The notes under the pieces are model-generated. The model worked only from the letters and a program-made list of their open reading frames with translations, was not told the origin of the DNA and did not search any database. Shown here in pieces: positions 45,350 through 56,849 of a stretch of 64,000 nucleotides of DNA (positions are counted from its first letter, which is position 1; each line of letters starts with the position of its first letter). The DNA is taken from positions 19,568,852 to 19,632,851 of the forward strand of contig CM070520.1 in assembly GCA_036346375.1 (NCBI GenBank), given 5' to 3'. This DNA is from Guadua angustifolia. Its lineage: Eukaryota > Streptophyta > Magnoliopsida > Poales > Poaceae. Both the position numbers and the translations under genes were made by a program.

Positions 45350-48300
45350 GACATGCTTCAATTGCAATGGCGTGGTCACTATGCTAATAATTGCCCCAGA
45401 AGCAAACTGTGGCCTGATTCGTTTCAACTCGGGATCGACACCACCAAGACCCTGCGCCGGAGCAGGGCGTGGAGCCTCCCGGCACTCCAAATCAAGCTAC
45501 CGAGACTCCACCTTTGTTGGAAGAGGTCGTGTGAATCATGTCACCACCGAGGATGCCCAGTGCACGGGCGTCATACTAGGTAAGCTCCTAGTTAATTCAA
45601 AGATCTGCCATGGTTTTGTTTGATTCGGAGCTACGCATTCGTTTGTTTCTCGAATTTTGCTGCAAACCATCACTTAAAGACAAGGCCTTTGAAAATGTTT
45701 TATTGGTGCAATCACCGGTTCGGATTTGAGTCTGAACCAAAGGCTGCCCGGTTAAGGTATTAGTCGGAGGGTAGAATTCTAGCCAACCTCATTGTCCTAG
45801 ACACCAAATCCTAGATGTAATCCTAGGAATGGATTGGCTCTCCAAGAACCAAGCGAGTTTTGGATTGTGGAAATAGAGATCACGTTAACTAGTCCAGATG
45901 GAACAAAGCTTAAGTTTCAAGCTGCCGTAGATCAGTCCGAAGGAATAAAAGTTTGTAGTGCCAAAGGAATAAATTTGGAAGATGTGTCAATTGCTAGAGA
46001 TTTTCCTGATGTGTTTCCAGATGAGTTGCCCGGAATGCCACCGGATAGAGATATAGAATTCTTGATTGAGCTAGTTCTGAACGCCACCCATTTCAAGAGA
46101 CCGTATAGGATGCACGCTAATGAGTTAGTGAAGTAAAGAAACAGATCAAAGAGTTGCAAGATCGGGGTTTTGTTAGACCAAGTTCTTCGCCATGGGGAGC
46201 CCCAGTTCTTCTAGTTGAAAAGAAGGATGGAACTTCGAGAGGATGTGTGTAGATTATCGTGCTCTAAATGAGGTCACCATTAAGAATAAGTACCCTCTTC
46301 CAAGGATTGATGATTTGTTTGACCAGCTTCAAGGAGCAGGAGTATTCTCGAAGATTGACTTGAGGTCGGTTACCATCGATTGAAGATTCAGTAAGAGGAT
46401 ATACCCAAAACGACTTTTGTGACTCGATATGGACAATATGAGTATACCGTGATGTCTTTTGGTTTGACCAATGCCCTGCCTATTTCATGACCACGATGAA
46501 TAAAGTATTTATGGAATACCTAGACAAGTTTGTCGTTGTCTTTATCGATGACATTCTCGATCTATTCCAAGAGTGAGGCGAACATGAGGATCACTTGCGT
46601 AAGGTATTGACAAGCTAAGAGAACATCAACTCTATGCTAAGTTCAAGAAATGTGAGTTCGGATGAAAGAAGTTGCTTTCCTAGGTCACGTTATATCGGCG
46701 AAGGTGTCATTTGTTGACCCCGGTAAAGTGAGAGATGTGCTCAATTGGGAGTCGCCAAGAGCGGTAACCCAAGTTAGAAGTTTCCTTGGAATGGCGGGAT
46801 ATTATCGCCGTTTCATAGAAGGTTTTTCGAAAAGCTAGACCGCTCACTCAGCTCTTGAAAAAGGAGAAGAAATTTGCTTGGACGTCGAATGTGGCGAAGT
46901 TTTCAAGAGCTAAAGAAGTGTTTGACGACCGCCCGAAAGCTTGTTTTGCGGATATCGAAAGGATTTTGAGATATTTTGTGATGCATCCCGTCAAGGACTC
47001 GGTTGTGTGCTAATGCAAGATAAGAAGGTTGTGGCATATGCTTGGCGTCCACCGAGGCCACATGAAGTCAACTATCAGGCCCATGATTTGGAATTAGTCA
47101 GCGTAGTGCATGCTTTAAAGATTTACGTCATTACCTCATCGATGTCGTTGTGAGGTGTACACCGATCATAAGAGCTGAAGTACATTTTACCCAAGCCGAA
47201 CTCAATATGAGGCAAAGAAGGTGGTTAGAGTTAATCAAGGACTATGACATTGGTATTCATTATCATCGAGCAAAGCCAATGTCGTGGTGATGCTTTAAGT
47301 AGAAAGAGTTCTTGCAATACCTTGATGATTAAGGAAAGTCGACCGACTCTCTATGAGGAATTTGAAGCTTAGTGCGAAGTGGTTGAGGAAGGTTACCTAG
47401 CTACTTTGGAAGTCGGCCCAACATTTGGAAGATCAGATCCGGAAGCCCAAGTGATGATCTTGATATCAAGGAGATCAAGACTAATATGAAGAAAGGAAAA
47501 GCCCGAGATTCATGAAGATGAAAAGTCTTGTGTGGTATGAGAATCGTATTTGTGTACTGATCGAGAAAGAGCTCAAGGAGCCATTACTCAAAAAGCGCAT
47601 GAGACATTATACTCCATTCACCTGGAAGTACCAAGATGTATCAAGACCTCAAGGAAAGGTATTGGTGGCCTAGTATGAAGCGTGAGATTGCGAATATGTT
47701 GCTCTTTGTGATGTTTGCGGAAAGGTTAAGCGAGCATCGAGGGCGGCAGGATTGCTTGACCATTGAAGATTCCAGAGTGGAAGTGGGAAGAGATTGGTAT
47801 GGATTTTATTACCGGACTTCCTAAGACCCAAGCGAGTTATGATTCGATCCGGGTGATAGTGGATCGATTGACTAAGGTAGCTCACTTCATCGATCAAGAC
47901 TACCTACAGGAGATAAATTGGCGTAATTATATATGTCAAGGATTGTCGATCTTCATGGAGTGCCTAAGAAGATTGTCTCCGATAGAGGAACCGGTTTACC
48001 TCTCGCTTTTGGCGAGTTTGCATGAAGCTATGGGAACTCATCTCGGGTTCAATCTTGCTTATCACCCTCGGTGATGGACAAAGCGGCGCGTGAACCAGAT
48101 TCTTGAAGATATGCTAAGAGCTTGCGCTTTAACCTATGGTGCAAAGTGGGACAAGTGTTTGCCCTATGCAGAGTTTTCTTACAATAATAGTTATCAGGCC
48201 AGCCTGCAAATGTCTCCTTTTGAAGCCTTATACTGGAAGAAAGTCAGAACCCTCTTAATTGGAAAGAGACTGGAGAAAGACAATTGTTTGGTCCTGCCAT

Positions 48301-48800
48301 ACTACAAGAAGCCGAAGAGCAAGTGCAGTTAATTCGAGACAAGTTGAAGATAGCTCAAAGCAGGCAGAAGAGTTATGCAGATAATAAATCGCCGAGATTT
48401 GAGTTTCGAGCCCAATGATTATGTGTATCTTAGAGTCACCCTCTCAAAGGAGTTAAGAGATTTCAAGTAAAAGGAAAACTTGCCCTAGATATGTTGGACC
48501 GTTCAAAGTCCCGAAAGAAGAGGGAAGTTGCTTACAAGCTTGAGTTGCCTCGATCCTTATTTGGAATCCATGATGTGTTCCATGTGTCTCGATTGAAGAA
48601 GTGCTGCGAGTGCGAGAAGAAGCGAATGCCGTTGGAAGCTATTGATTTGCAAGAGGATCTCACCTACAAAGAGCAACCAATGAAGATATTGGATGTTGCG
48701 GGCGCATCACGAGCAAGATCATCCGTTTTGCAAAGTCGATTGGAGTAATCATTGAAGAGGAAGCCACTTGGGAGCGAGAAGAAGATCTCAAGTCAAGTTT
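45350..48800 (+). pseudogene. Gypsy pol remnants: protease, RT, RNase H, integrase, chromodomain-like
   Basis: Short frame pieces in canonical order. Protease/linker 45834-46136 (FPDVFPDELPGMPPDRDIEF). RT 46240-46610 (DYRALNEVTIKNKYPLPRID, KFVVVFIDDILD). RNase H 46941-47153 (EIFCDASRQGLGCVLMQDKK). Zinc/integrase 47636-48332 (PEWKWEEIGMDFITGLPKTQ, then CLPYAEFSYNNSYQ). Chromodomain-like end 48660-48800. Breaks are almost all 1-2 base indels. Confidence 0.9.
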
Positions 48801-48853
48801 CCCCACCTATTCTCTAGATCCAATCTAGGTCGAGATTCCTTTAAGGAGAGGTT

Positions 48854-51849
48854 TGTAACATCCCAAAATTTGAGTTTTGGTATGTTTAAATTCAAAAGTG
48901 AACCATTTGCATTTTCTTGGAATTAACTGAAGCTTAATATGAATTTTCAAATAATAAAAAGATTTAATTTGATTAATCTATGCATCAAACTAAAGGTTTC
49001 AGTTTTTGTTGGGTTCCTTGTGCTCCAAGGAATTTTTACGTATTTTAGAGATTTTTCTGAATTTATTTGGTATTTATTTGAATTTAATTGGATTTACTTG
49101 AATTTCGGAATTTAAATTAATTAGAAAACGGTTTTAATTTCAAAACCTCCTCGGGCGAATCTTGCCCGCCGTTCTGTTCATGACCCGCTCCTCCCACTCC
49201 AAATTTCATTTCCGCGTACCGCCACCAAGATCGCGTCCTGCTGTCGGATCCCGCCACGCTGCGTTAAACCCGATCGAGCCACGTCGCGCGCCGCCGAAAC
49301 CCTAGCCTCGGAGACCGGCAAGACGCCGCCTTCCGAAGTTTTCCGTCAGGCCCGCCTCCGAGGCTATTTAAGCCGACGCCACGCCCCGTCCGAGGTTCGC
49401 CTCTCGCGCCGCACCCCGCCCTACTTCTCGCCGCCCAAGACCTGGCGTCGAGGAGAACGAAGCTTCGCCGAGTTCGCCGCCTCCCGAACACCTTCTCCGC
49501 CGTCTCTGGGTGCTCGGTCATCCTCCGCCGCCGAGGACACCCAACTTCGTCGCGTCGCCCTCTTCCGGATCCGCTATTTCTTCCGCCGATCCGCGCGTAA
49601 ACGCCTAAAACCAGCGTCGTCTTCTCCCTTCGCCGGTGAGTCGCGCCGCCCTCGCCGTCGAGTTCTTTCGCGAGCTCTCCGTCCGTCCGTCGTCGTAAAC
49701 GATCCAGATCGTCTACGCCTTCTCACCGCGTCCTCGTTCTCGGCCATCCGACGCCAACGGGCGTGCTGATTTCGCCGCGGTGGCGAACCCGCCCCATGCT
49801 GCGTCATCGTCGCGTCGGCCGCACGTAGCTGGCCAAGCGCCACCTCGGCCCTAGCGCCGCGTGGCATGCCACGTCGTTGTGGTTCGCCACACCCGATTGC
49901 CCTCTCGGTGGTCTCGGTCTCATCAGTGGGTAGAGCCAGCGACATGTGGGCCCGCATGTCAGTCGGCATTTATTTTCTTTTTCTGATTTTCTGAAAAACC
50001 GAAAATCCCAGCCAATCACAAGCTGACACGTGTCACCCTTTCCGAATTTTTCTGATTTTCTCTGAATTAAATCTTCCGAAGGCCCGTTCTCCTTCGTCCG
50101 AACTCCGATTGAGCCGATTCAAATTTCTAAATTTTTGTAAAATCAAGCTCTACATTCCAGAGCCATTTATTTTCAATTTTGAGGTTGTTTTCCTCTCTGT
50201 TTTGTATTTATTTGGTTTCGTTGCTTTATTTTCCTAGTGAGCGAATCCCGAAGAGCGAACGGAGAATTCGGAAGACCAAGACTCAGCATTTGAACAGCAA
50301 GGCAAGTCGTAGACCTTTGATCATATTGAACCCATGTTTGCAAAAGTATTTTGTTGTATACAATTGCATGCTATTTGTGTAACAATGCTAGTTTATGGGA
50401 GTAGCTATTTACCTGTTGGAGTATGCCCCTTTGATTATTGGAATGCCATGAATCCATTGTTAACCCTAGGGTGGTACATTACTAGTTGGACATAATCATT
50501 ATACCAACATTGGGTTAACGTAGCTATGCTTAGCCATGCTTAGTTGTCCGATGGGATTCATATCATCCGTGAATTAATGTTAATCTTGACTTAATGAGAT
50601 ATGGAATTGTGGTACATTGACCCTTGTTGTAAAACTTGTTGTACCATGGCAGGGGATGCCATTGGTTTTGGGTTGAACAAAATGTTTCCCTCGGGCAATT
50701 GATCGTGCAGTAAAGGGGGTGCTTTCTAGCACATTGGGATGTGGCTGTTTGCCTGAAACAATTTAAGGACTTAATCTTGTGCGCCATTGAACTGGGCCTA
50801 ACCGTGCAACCACAAGTCCCAGATGGGACGGATCTAGTGATTAATTTGTGGTGTCTAGTCTTAAATCTTGCCAGGTTGTTGGTGTGAGACGGGTAGACTC
50901 ACGTGGCTCAAGAGGGGGCCCCGAGGGGCGAAACCTTAGAGGGCAGTACTGGGTTTAGACATGCATTGTAAAGGCTTTGTAGTGATCTCTCTGCCGACAC
51001 ACCAAAGGAAGTGTGTTGTTAGCGCTTGGCACAAAGAGATGATCATGTCTTGTGGGTAAAATTTGTACAACCTCTGCAGAGTGTAACCTATTGAATAATA
51101 GCCGTGTCGCGGTCATGGACAAGCCCGGGATTTCACACGGGGTATAGAGTACTTTCGTGAAATGTGGAATTGTTGGAATGGGAGCGGGAGTTATTTGTTG
51201 TTTTGTTGTCTCAAGCTATCTTTGTTGAATTGTGTGGATGATACTTGTTTGAATGATGTAGGGTGATGCCTCGTCATTACATTAATGTTGTCTACCATTG
51301 ATTTACGATTATTTATTATTGTTTTATAATCTGCCTTCAATCTATTTCTCGTATTTCAATTCAAGTTATTGCTTTACGAAATGAACCATATTATGCCTTC
51401 CTTTGTTTAAGCCATGCATTTAGTTACTTGCATTAAGTTTCCGAGACTTGCGAGTATGTTGCATACTCACCCCCGCTTTTTATTGCGGGGCTGCTTATTC
51501 CATAAAGCAGATGAAGACATCTGTGGTGAAGACTTTGAAGAGCAGGAATACTATGAAGACCTCGTCGACTAGGATGGCGTTTCCCCAGACGATTGCCTGT
51601 GGCATGTCGAATGGCCCAAGTTATTTTTATTTCCGCTGCAATAGTTTATTTGTTTCTTAAGCCAAGAGGCATTGGTGTATGAACCTTGACCATAAGGTCG
51701 TTTGCTTTATTCAATAATAATTTGCTTCTTCTTGGTTATTTCGATGTATGGAATGATATGTCATCTATGTTTCCCTTGTGTGCACTAAGCGTGATCTGGA
51801 CTAGTGCAAGATATACTGAGGGTTTGGATTTGCATATCCGGGTCCGACA
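48854..51849 (+). repeat. 3' LTR of Gypsy element, preceded by polypurine tract
   Basis: 2996 bp. AAGGAGAGG (48843-48851) precedes it. Blocks of near-perfect identity with the 5' LTR (for example 49970-50220 against 41880-42130) alternate with blocks full of single-base indels (49140-49960, 50820-50880, 51420-51600). Confidence 0.92.
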
Positions 51850-51964
51850 GGCCCATAACCCATTTTCTCGTAAAAATCTTTGTGTCCCTTTTGTGTGTGT
51901 GCTAGATCCTAAACCCTAACAAGTGGTATCAGAGCACCTTGCACGCACTGGGTCTTAAATCTTC

Positions 51965-53985
51965 GCGTCGCCGTTAGATTACCCAAATGCAAAGGTATGA
52001 CACGATAGTCTATTGCCTACTAGATTTAGATCATAAAGATGTCTAAGATTGTTGATGCTTTGGAAGGAATATTCCCATAGAATGTATTGTAGCTAAGTTG
52101 TAGATATTGTAATTCCGTCAGTCTCCAATCCACATAGGCAATCTTCGAGCTTGTTCCTTGATAGATCCGAATTTGCGACTGAGTAGCTTTTCATGAAAGA
52201 TGGGAATTTCCACGAGAATCTATTGTTACTTAAAAGCAGAGCATACAAGTTTGTCATCCCAAAACATTGAGGAAATTCTCCCTCAAGAAGGTTGTTGCGT
52301 AAATCTAAAACCCTCAACTTTTGAGATTTGCATATAGATCCTGGAACACGTCCTGATAGAGCATTTTTGAAGATTTGCATATAGGTGAGGTTTCTTGGCA
52401 ACGGAGGTATTTCTCCGGTTAGTTGGTTTGAACTTAGAATGAGCACTTTCATTGACATGATTTCCATATTTGTTGGCAAGCCACCACTGATTCGATTGTT
52501 GGAGATGTTAAAAAATCTGGTCTTTGAAAACATGGTAGAAAACCAATCTAGAAGCCGATCGGTTATACCATTGCTTGAAATATCAATAACCTCGGCACGC
52601 CAACCAAATGGCCAAGGAGGAAACAAATGACCCATTTGGCAAGATGCAAACCCGCATGTTCTAGTCTAAAGGGGGTAACCGTTCAGGATCTACCACAATC
52701 TTCAAGTGATTGTAAGACAAGTCTATGTATTTTAAGCTCAGTGAGACCAGCAAAGTATTCTTACATTATAACACCGGTTACGCAAGTCATGATTCTTTGT
52801 GTGTGTTCATTCTAGTGAAATTAGTGAGCATACCAATCTCAGATGGCACAGGTTCAATGAGTTGGTTATGAGAGAGGTCAAGATGGACTAAGTTGGTAAA
52901 TCGGCCCATCCCAATTGGTAGGGCTCCAGTGATATTGTTGCCCCTCAACCTCAATTCAAGCAGTTTGTCATGCTGCAAACTCTCAAGCAACTCTGTCATG
53001 TTGCAAGACGAGAGACTGGAATTAAGGTCTAGGACTTCCAAATTGCTTAGGTTCCTCAGAAGGTTTGGTGCTAGAATGCCCATATTATTGTTCGATGAAA
53101 AATGAAAGACTTGGAGGGACATCATGTCTCCGAGTGCATTTGGAATTCGACTGTACAAACCAGTCAATCGAAGATCGAGGTACTCATGGCTTGTTAAATT
53201 CCAAAACCAACAAGATGCGATCAGGTGGTTAAAATTGTTATAGGAGAGATCGAGCCTCTCAAGCTTTGTGAGGTTGAAGTGTGGGAGCGACTGGATTGCA
53301 CTTGTAAGTTGGCAACGAGAAAGAGAAAGCACCCTTAGGCAAGGAATCTTGTTCACAACATGAGCCCAATCAGATACCATGCTGAGGTTTAGAGCATTCG
53401 ACAAGTCAAGGTGTCATAACCTTGGTAGACGTGTTAGCCATGATATATCTGTTGACTGCATAATTCTTTTGGCGAAAAGATGGAGATATTGGCACCCTGA
53501 AAGGTTACCGAACTAAGGAGGTGGCGTACCAGTTAATTGTATGTCGGACAGGTTCAGATATCTCAGGCTCTTGAGAGAGCCCAAGAACTCCGGGAAACGA
53601 CCAGTCAGCACCTCTATCATGCCCATGCTGAGGTCGTGGTGCTCCTGATGCTTTAGATAGAGTAGAGTTGGAGTTATATGGCCAACAAAAGATATTTGCA
53701 CAGATCCATCCACACTGCCAAGTCGAAGCTCGATGACATGGTGATCGGTGCCGTCGATTCCTGGCTGCACCGGACGCCTCCATCGGCAGAGTCCTCGCCT
53801 CACCGCCACGAGATGAGGCGGCCCACCGGTCGGCGGTGATGCTAGCCTTGAAGGCGCCGTAGCGTCCCTCTCGTGAGTTGGTTGGCACGCCGCCGCTGCG
53901 GCGTAGCGGCAGCACATGAGGAGAGGTGAGGGACAAGGTGGCGTGACCATGATGAGGAGGCTGAAGCGGTGACGGCGGGATGCAT
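51965..53985 (-). pseudogene. LRR receptor-like protein, copy D (decayed, 3' end lost)
   Basis: Minus strand. The ATG-like start is at 53985 but frame is lost at once; pieces of LRRNT (53950-53513, CRYAAAAACQPTHERD and later LRRs LRYLNLSDIQLTGTP), then 53404-52787 (LRVLSLSRCQLTSAIQSLPH, LTKLERLDLSYNNFNHLIAS) and 52635-52093 (NISNNRISGGLPTNMEIMS, LDLRNNLLEGEFPQCFGMTN). Everything 3' of the GNIPSS/HIYDLNLA repeats, including the membrane span, is missing; the break at about 51965 abuts the TRIM-like element. More diverged than A-C, so an older copy. Its upstream region does not match the A-C promoters. Confidence 0.85.
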
Positions 53986-54430
53986 GGTGATCGCGGTTGC
54001 CTACAGCCTATCGATCGATCAATCGGTTGGGTGATATGAATGTATGATTCACAACGGACGCATCGATCCATGGACCAGTGGACAATCTGCCAACTTGATC
54101 AGAGTATGACATCGTGGCATAAAATGGTATTTAACTTGGATTGTATTAACTACCTCATAAACTATTCATGCGATGTGTCATTCTTCGAGTTGGCTCTAAC
54201 CTCATATGTATTGAGACCTAATCTCGATGATTATTTTCCGCACAGACCGAGTGATTGAATGTGTTCCATGTTATACATAAACCCATCATTTGGGTTGTCA
54301 CCTTATACAACTGCTTTGCGATTGTGCTTAGTGCTCTCCAATTTTTTGTTAGACATAGGAGGGATAACCTTTTACATCTTCGGCCACTGTTTTCCTATGG
54401 AAAGCGACTAAACAACGGCATATAGACTAT
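53986..54430. other. Unannotated spacer upstream of LRR-D
   Basis: No similarity to the other LRR flanks. Near its right end GACTATATAATAGAGC (about 54425-54440) is TATA-like on the plus strand. Confidence 0.4.
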
Positions 54431-56849
54431 ATAATAGAGCATGGGAATGATGAGCAACCAGGCGCGCCACGTCTTCGGTCCTATTCGCGCTTCCCGTCCC
54501 CATGCCTTCAAGCTTCCCGTCCCGTTGCCATCAACGCCAGCTCCGTTTCACCCGTGGCGGTTCCCTCGCCGTCCGTCGGTGCGATGGATGGTAGTTTCTC
54601 TAGGATTCGCGCCTCCTGCGCTTCGCTAGGTCCGCCTCGGCCCGGGCCTGTATTTCTTCGTTCCTCTTTTCGTTTCCGCTACTCCGTGGACTCCGTCGGC
54701 CTCCCCGCCCTCCGCTTCTGCGTCGGCTTCCGCCTCGGTCCGGGCCTCTTCTCGGTTAGCCCCTTCGCCTGGGTTTGATCCGTACGCGTCCACCGGTCAG
54801 CGCCTCGGTTGGTCGGTTCCTCGCTTCCATCGCTCCACCGTTTTTCCGCGTCGATCAACGTTTTCAGCGCTCTATGGTCCTTCTAGTTCTTGCTGCCTCC
54901 TGCTGCTCCCCTTGTGTCCTTGATTTGTTCAGTGTTTTTGGTGCTCTTCGATTTCGATTCGTTTTCTTGTCGTTTGCGTGTTAGGGATCGGTGTTCCTGA
55001 CCGTAAGCCGTGCTTGGCCGTGGGCGGTTTGCCATTCCCTTGTGTCCTTGATTTCTTGATGCTTTGGGTGCTCTTCTGACTCACTTTGCTTGTGCGATTG
55101 TAGGTTGGGGATCGGTGTTCCTTATGAGTAAATCGTGCTTGCGTACTGTGGCGGTTTATCGCTCTCTGGGCCCGTGCCCTTCGGCTTTTGAGATCGAAGG
55201 TCAGCGTGTCCTTTCGCTTTGCCTACCTTGTTGCATCCGTGTTTTTCATTTCGCCTATATCTTGTTACGTCCTTGTTCCGTTTATTTGGTGCCGAAGTGT
55301 TTGGTGCCGAGTTCTTGGTTGTTACTGAGCTGGTTGCGTTGGCTCGACCTGCTAATTACATATAGTTCTTGGTTGTCGACGCTTATTGTGTGAGTTCTTG
55401 GTTGTTGTTGGGCCGCTTATGCGTTGGCTGACACACTAATTGCGATATAGTTCTTGGGAGCCGTGTTCCTCGCGTATGTGGTTCTTTGTTATGTGTCGTA
55501 TTTCGCCGGAAGGTGGAGGGGATCGCTGCCCTGGGTATAGGATCGATCCCTCTCGATTTGCACCCGGCGATTCCAGTCCCCGCCACATCCGCATTGGTCC
55601 CCCTCAAGTCGTCCCCATCAATCCGGCCATTGTGGGGTTTGGTTTGGCCCTCGAGGATTCTTTTTGTTTGGATTTTCTTTTCTGTTGTGGGGTTTGATTT
55701 TTGGTGTGGTTGTTGCGAAGGAGGAGATGGATTTGGCATCGGTCATATCTTCCGCACATTACAGTAAGCTCAAGAAATCCGTCCTTTTTTTCTTGTTTGA
55801 ATTTGGATGTGTAATGCGAGAATGCTTAGTAGATCTCCTTTTTCTTCTGTGATTTTGCGTGTTGAATACAAGTTAGGGAACAAATTGATGACCTGTGAAA
55901 TCATTCTTTGATGTCTCCACCGTTATGTTTTTGATCTATATATAAATAATTGTATAATGTGGTGAGAAAAGGAGTCGAGAGATCCTGCAGTGAGTGCCCA
56001 ACTGAATTAATTGATTAACGATTTGTCTGCAGCAATGGGTTCCATAAACTGGACAAAATCAAGGATGGCAATCACCGGAGCAAGCAGCTCGAAGAGCCTA
56101 CTGCCTACTGAAAAGATGCGAGATCGCACAAGATTATTCATTCTTCTTTTCTTTCTATATCATACAGTGTAGGAACACATTCATAATCAGAGGATTTGGA
56201 ATATGATGAGCACGAATGCTTCACTTGGTAAGATTAGAGATAGTGACCCTTTTTGGCTCATGTTAACTTAATAGTTTGACATTGCAATCACTTATGTATC
56301 TTATACTAAAAACACTACAGTTGCATACTACCTGCAATTTTTGCTTTAGAATCTTAGTCATGTGTTCAAGAAGTAGTTTATAGGACAGACAGATTGATGG
56401 TTACTTAGTTTTGATGTTCTTTGAGTAGCTTCATAACAGCGGGCATTTTGCTCTCTTTTTGTGGTTTTCTAGACTTATAATAGACTTTGAACAAGTTGTC
56501 CAGGAATTAGCGGGAATTAGACTTATAGATTCCACTAAACATGATGCTTATTCTGAGCTACAAGAATTAGCTTGCACAATTTTCTAGAGGGGATGGCAGT
56601 TTATCTTGGATCCATGAAAGTATTGCTTTGTATATTCATATCAGTATAGTGGCACCATTGATCTGTTGAAGGGTTGGCTCTGTTCCTTGTGTATTCTTCT
56701 AACCAAGAAGTTATTGAGGCCTATATTTGATTGGTCGTCGATATCTTCCGCACTTCTAGGTATGGAATTGCCTTGATTTTTTGTCTATTTCTGATTTCCA
56801 TATTTAAAAACACTATGTTCGCAGGATAATTTGCTTATTTTCTTCCCTT
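54431..56849 (+). other. Transcript-like GC-rich region, unrecognised, with a ~127-bp tandem duplication
   Basis: Begins after the TATA-like motif; 54441-55400 is C/T-rich and may be a promoter or 5' leader. A diverged duplication pairs 54912-55015 with 55039-55142 (both contain GTGTCCTTGATTT and GGGATCGGTGTTCC). Near 55726 the plus strand reads MDLASVISSAHYS followed by a donor-like CA|GTAAGC. Near 56036, AMGSINWTKSRMAIT follows CTGCAG. I cannot link these to a known protein; they might be early exons of the RPN2 pseudogene's host transcript. Confidence 0.35.

Larger units (their letters stand above)
40748..51849 (+). mobile_element. Ty3/Gypsy LTR retrotransposon with 3-kb LTRs
   Basis: 11.1 kb: LTRs 40748-43755 and 48854-51849, both TGTAACATCCC...CGACA. 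Gag, protease, RT, RNase H, integrase and a chromodomain-like end occur in Gypsy order. Target duplication is at least GGCC (40744-40747 and 51850-51853). Long LTRs with this start and gag are like the rice RIRE3/RIRE8 group; exact family not verified. All genes are interrupted by small indels. Confidence 0.93.
40652..51964 (+). mobile_element. TRIM-like LTR and PBS, interrupted by Gypsy element
   Basis: LTR halves at 40652-40747 and 51850-51921 join (minus a GGCC duplication) into a terminal repeat of about 164 bp that starts TGTTAGGGTTTG and ends AAACCCTAACA. Its two ends are near-complementary over about 65 bp, so the LTR is an imperfect palindrome. Two bases later comes TGGTATCAGAGC (51924-51935), an initiator-Met primer site, then about 30 bp of internal sequence before LRR-D begins. 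No second LTR is seen. A small non-autonomous element is the best reading. Confidence 0.6.
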
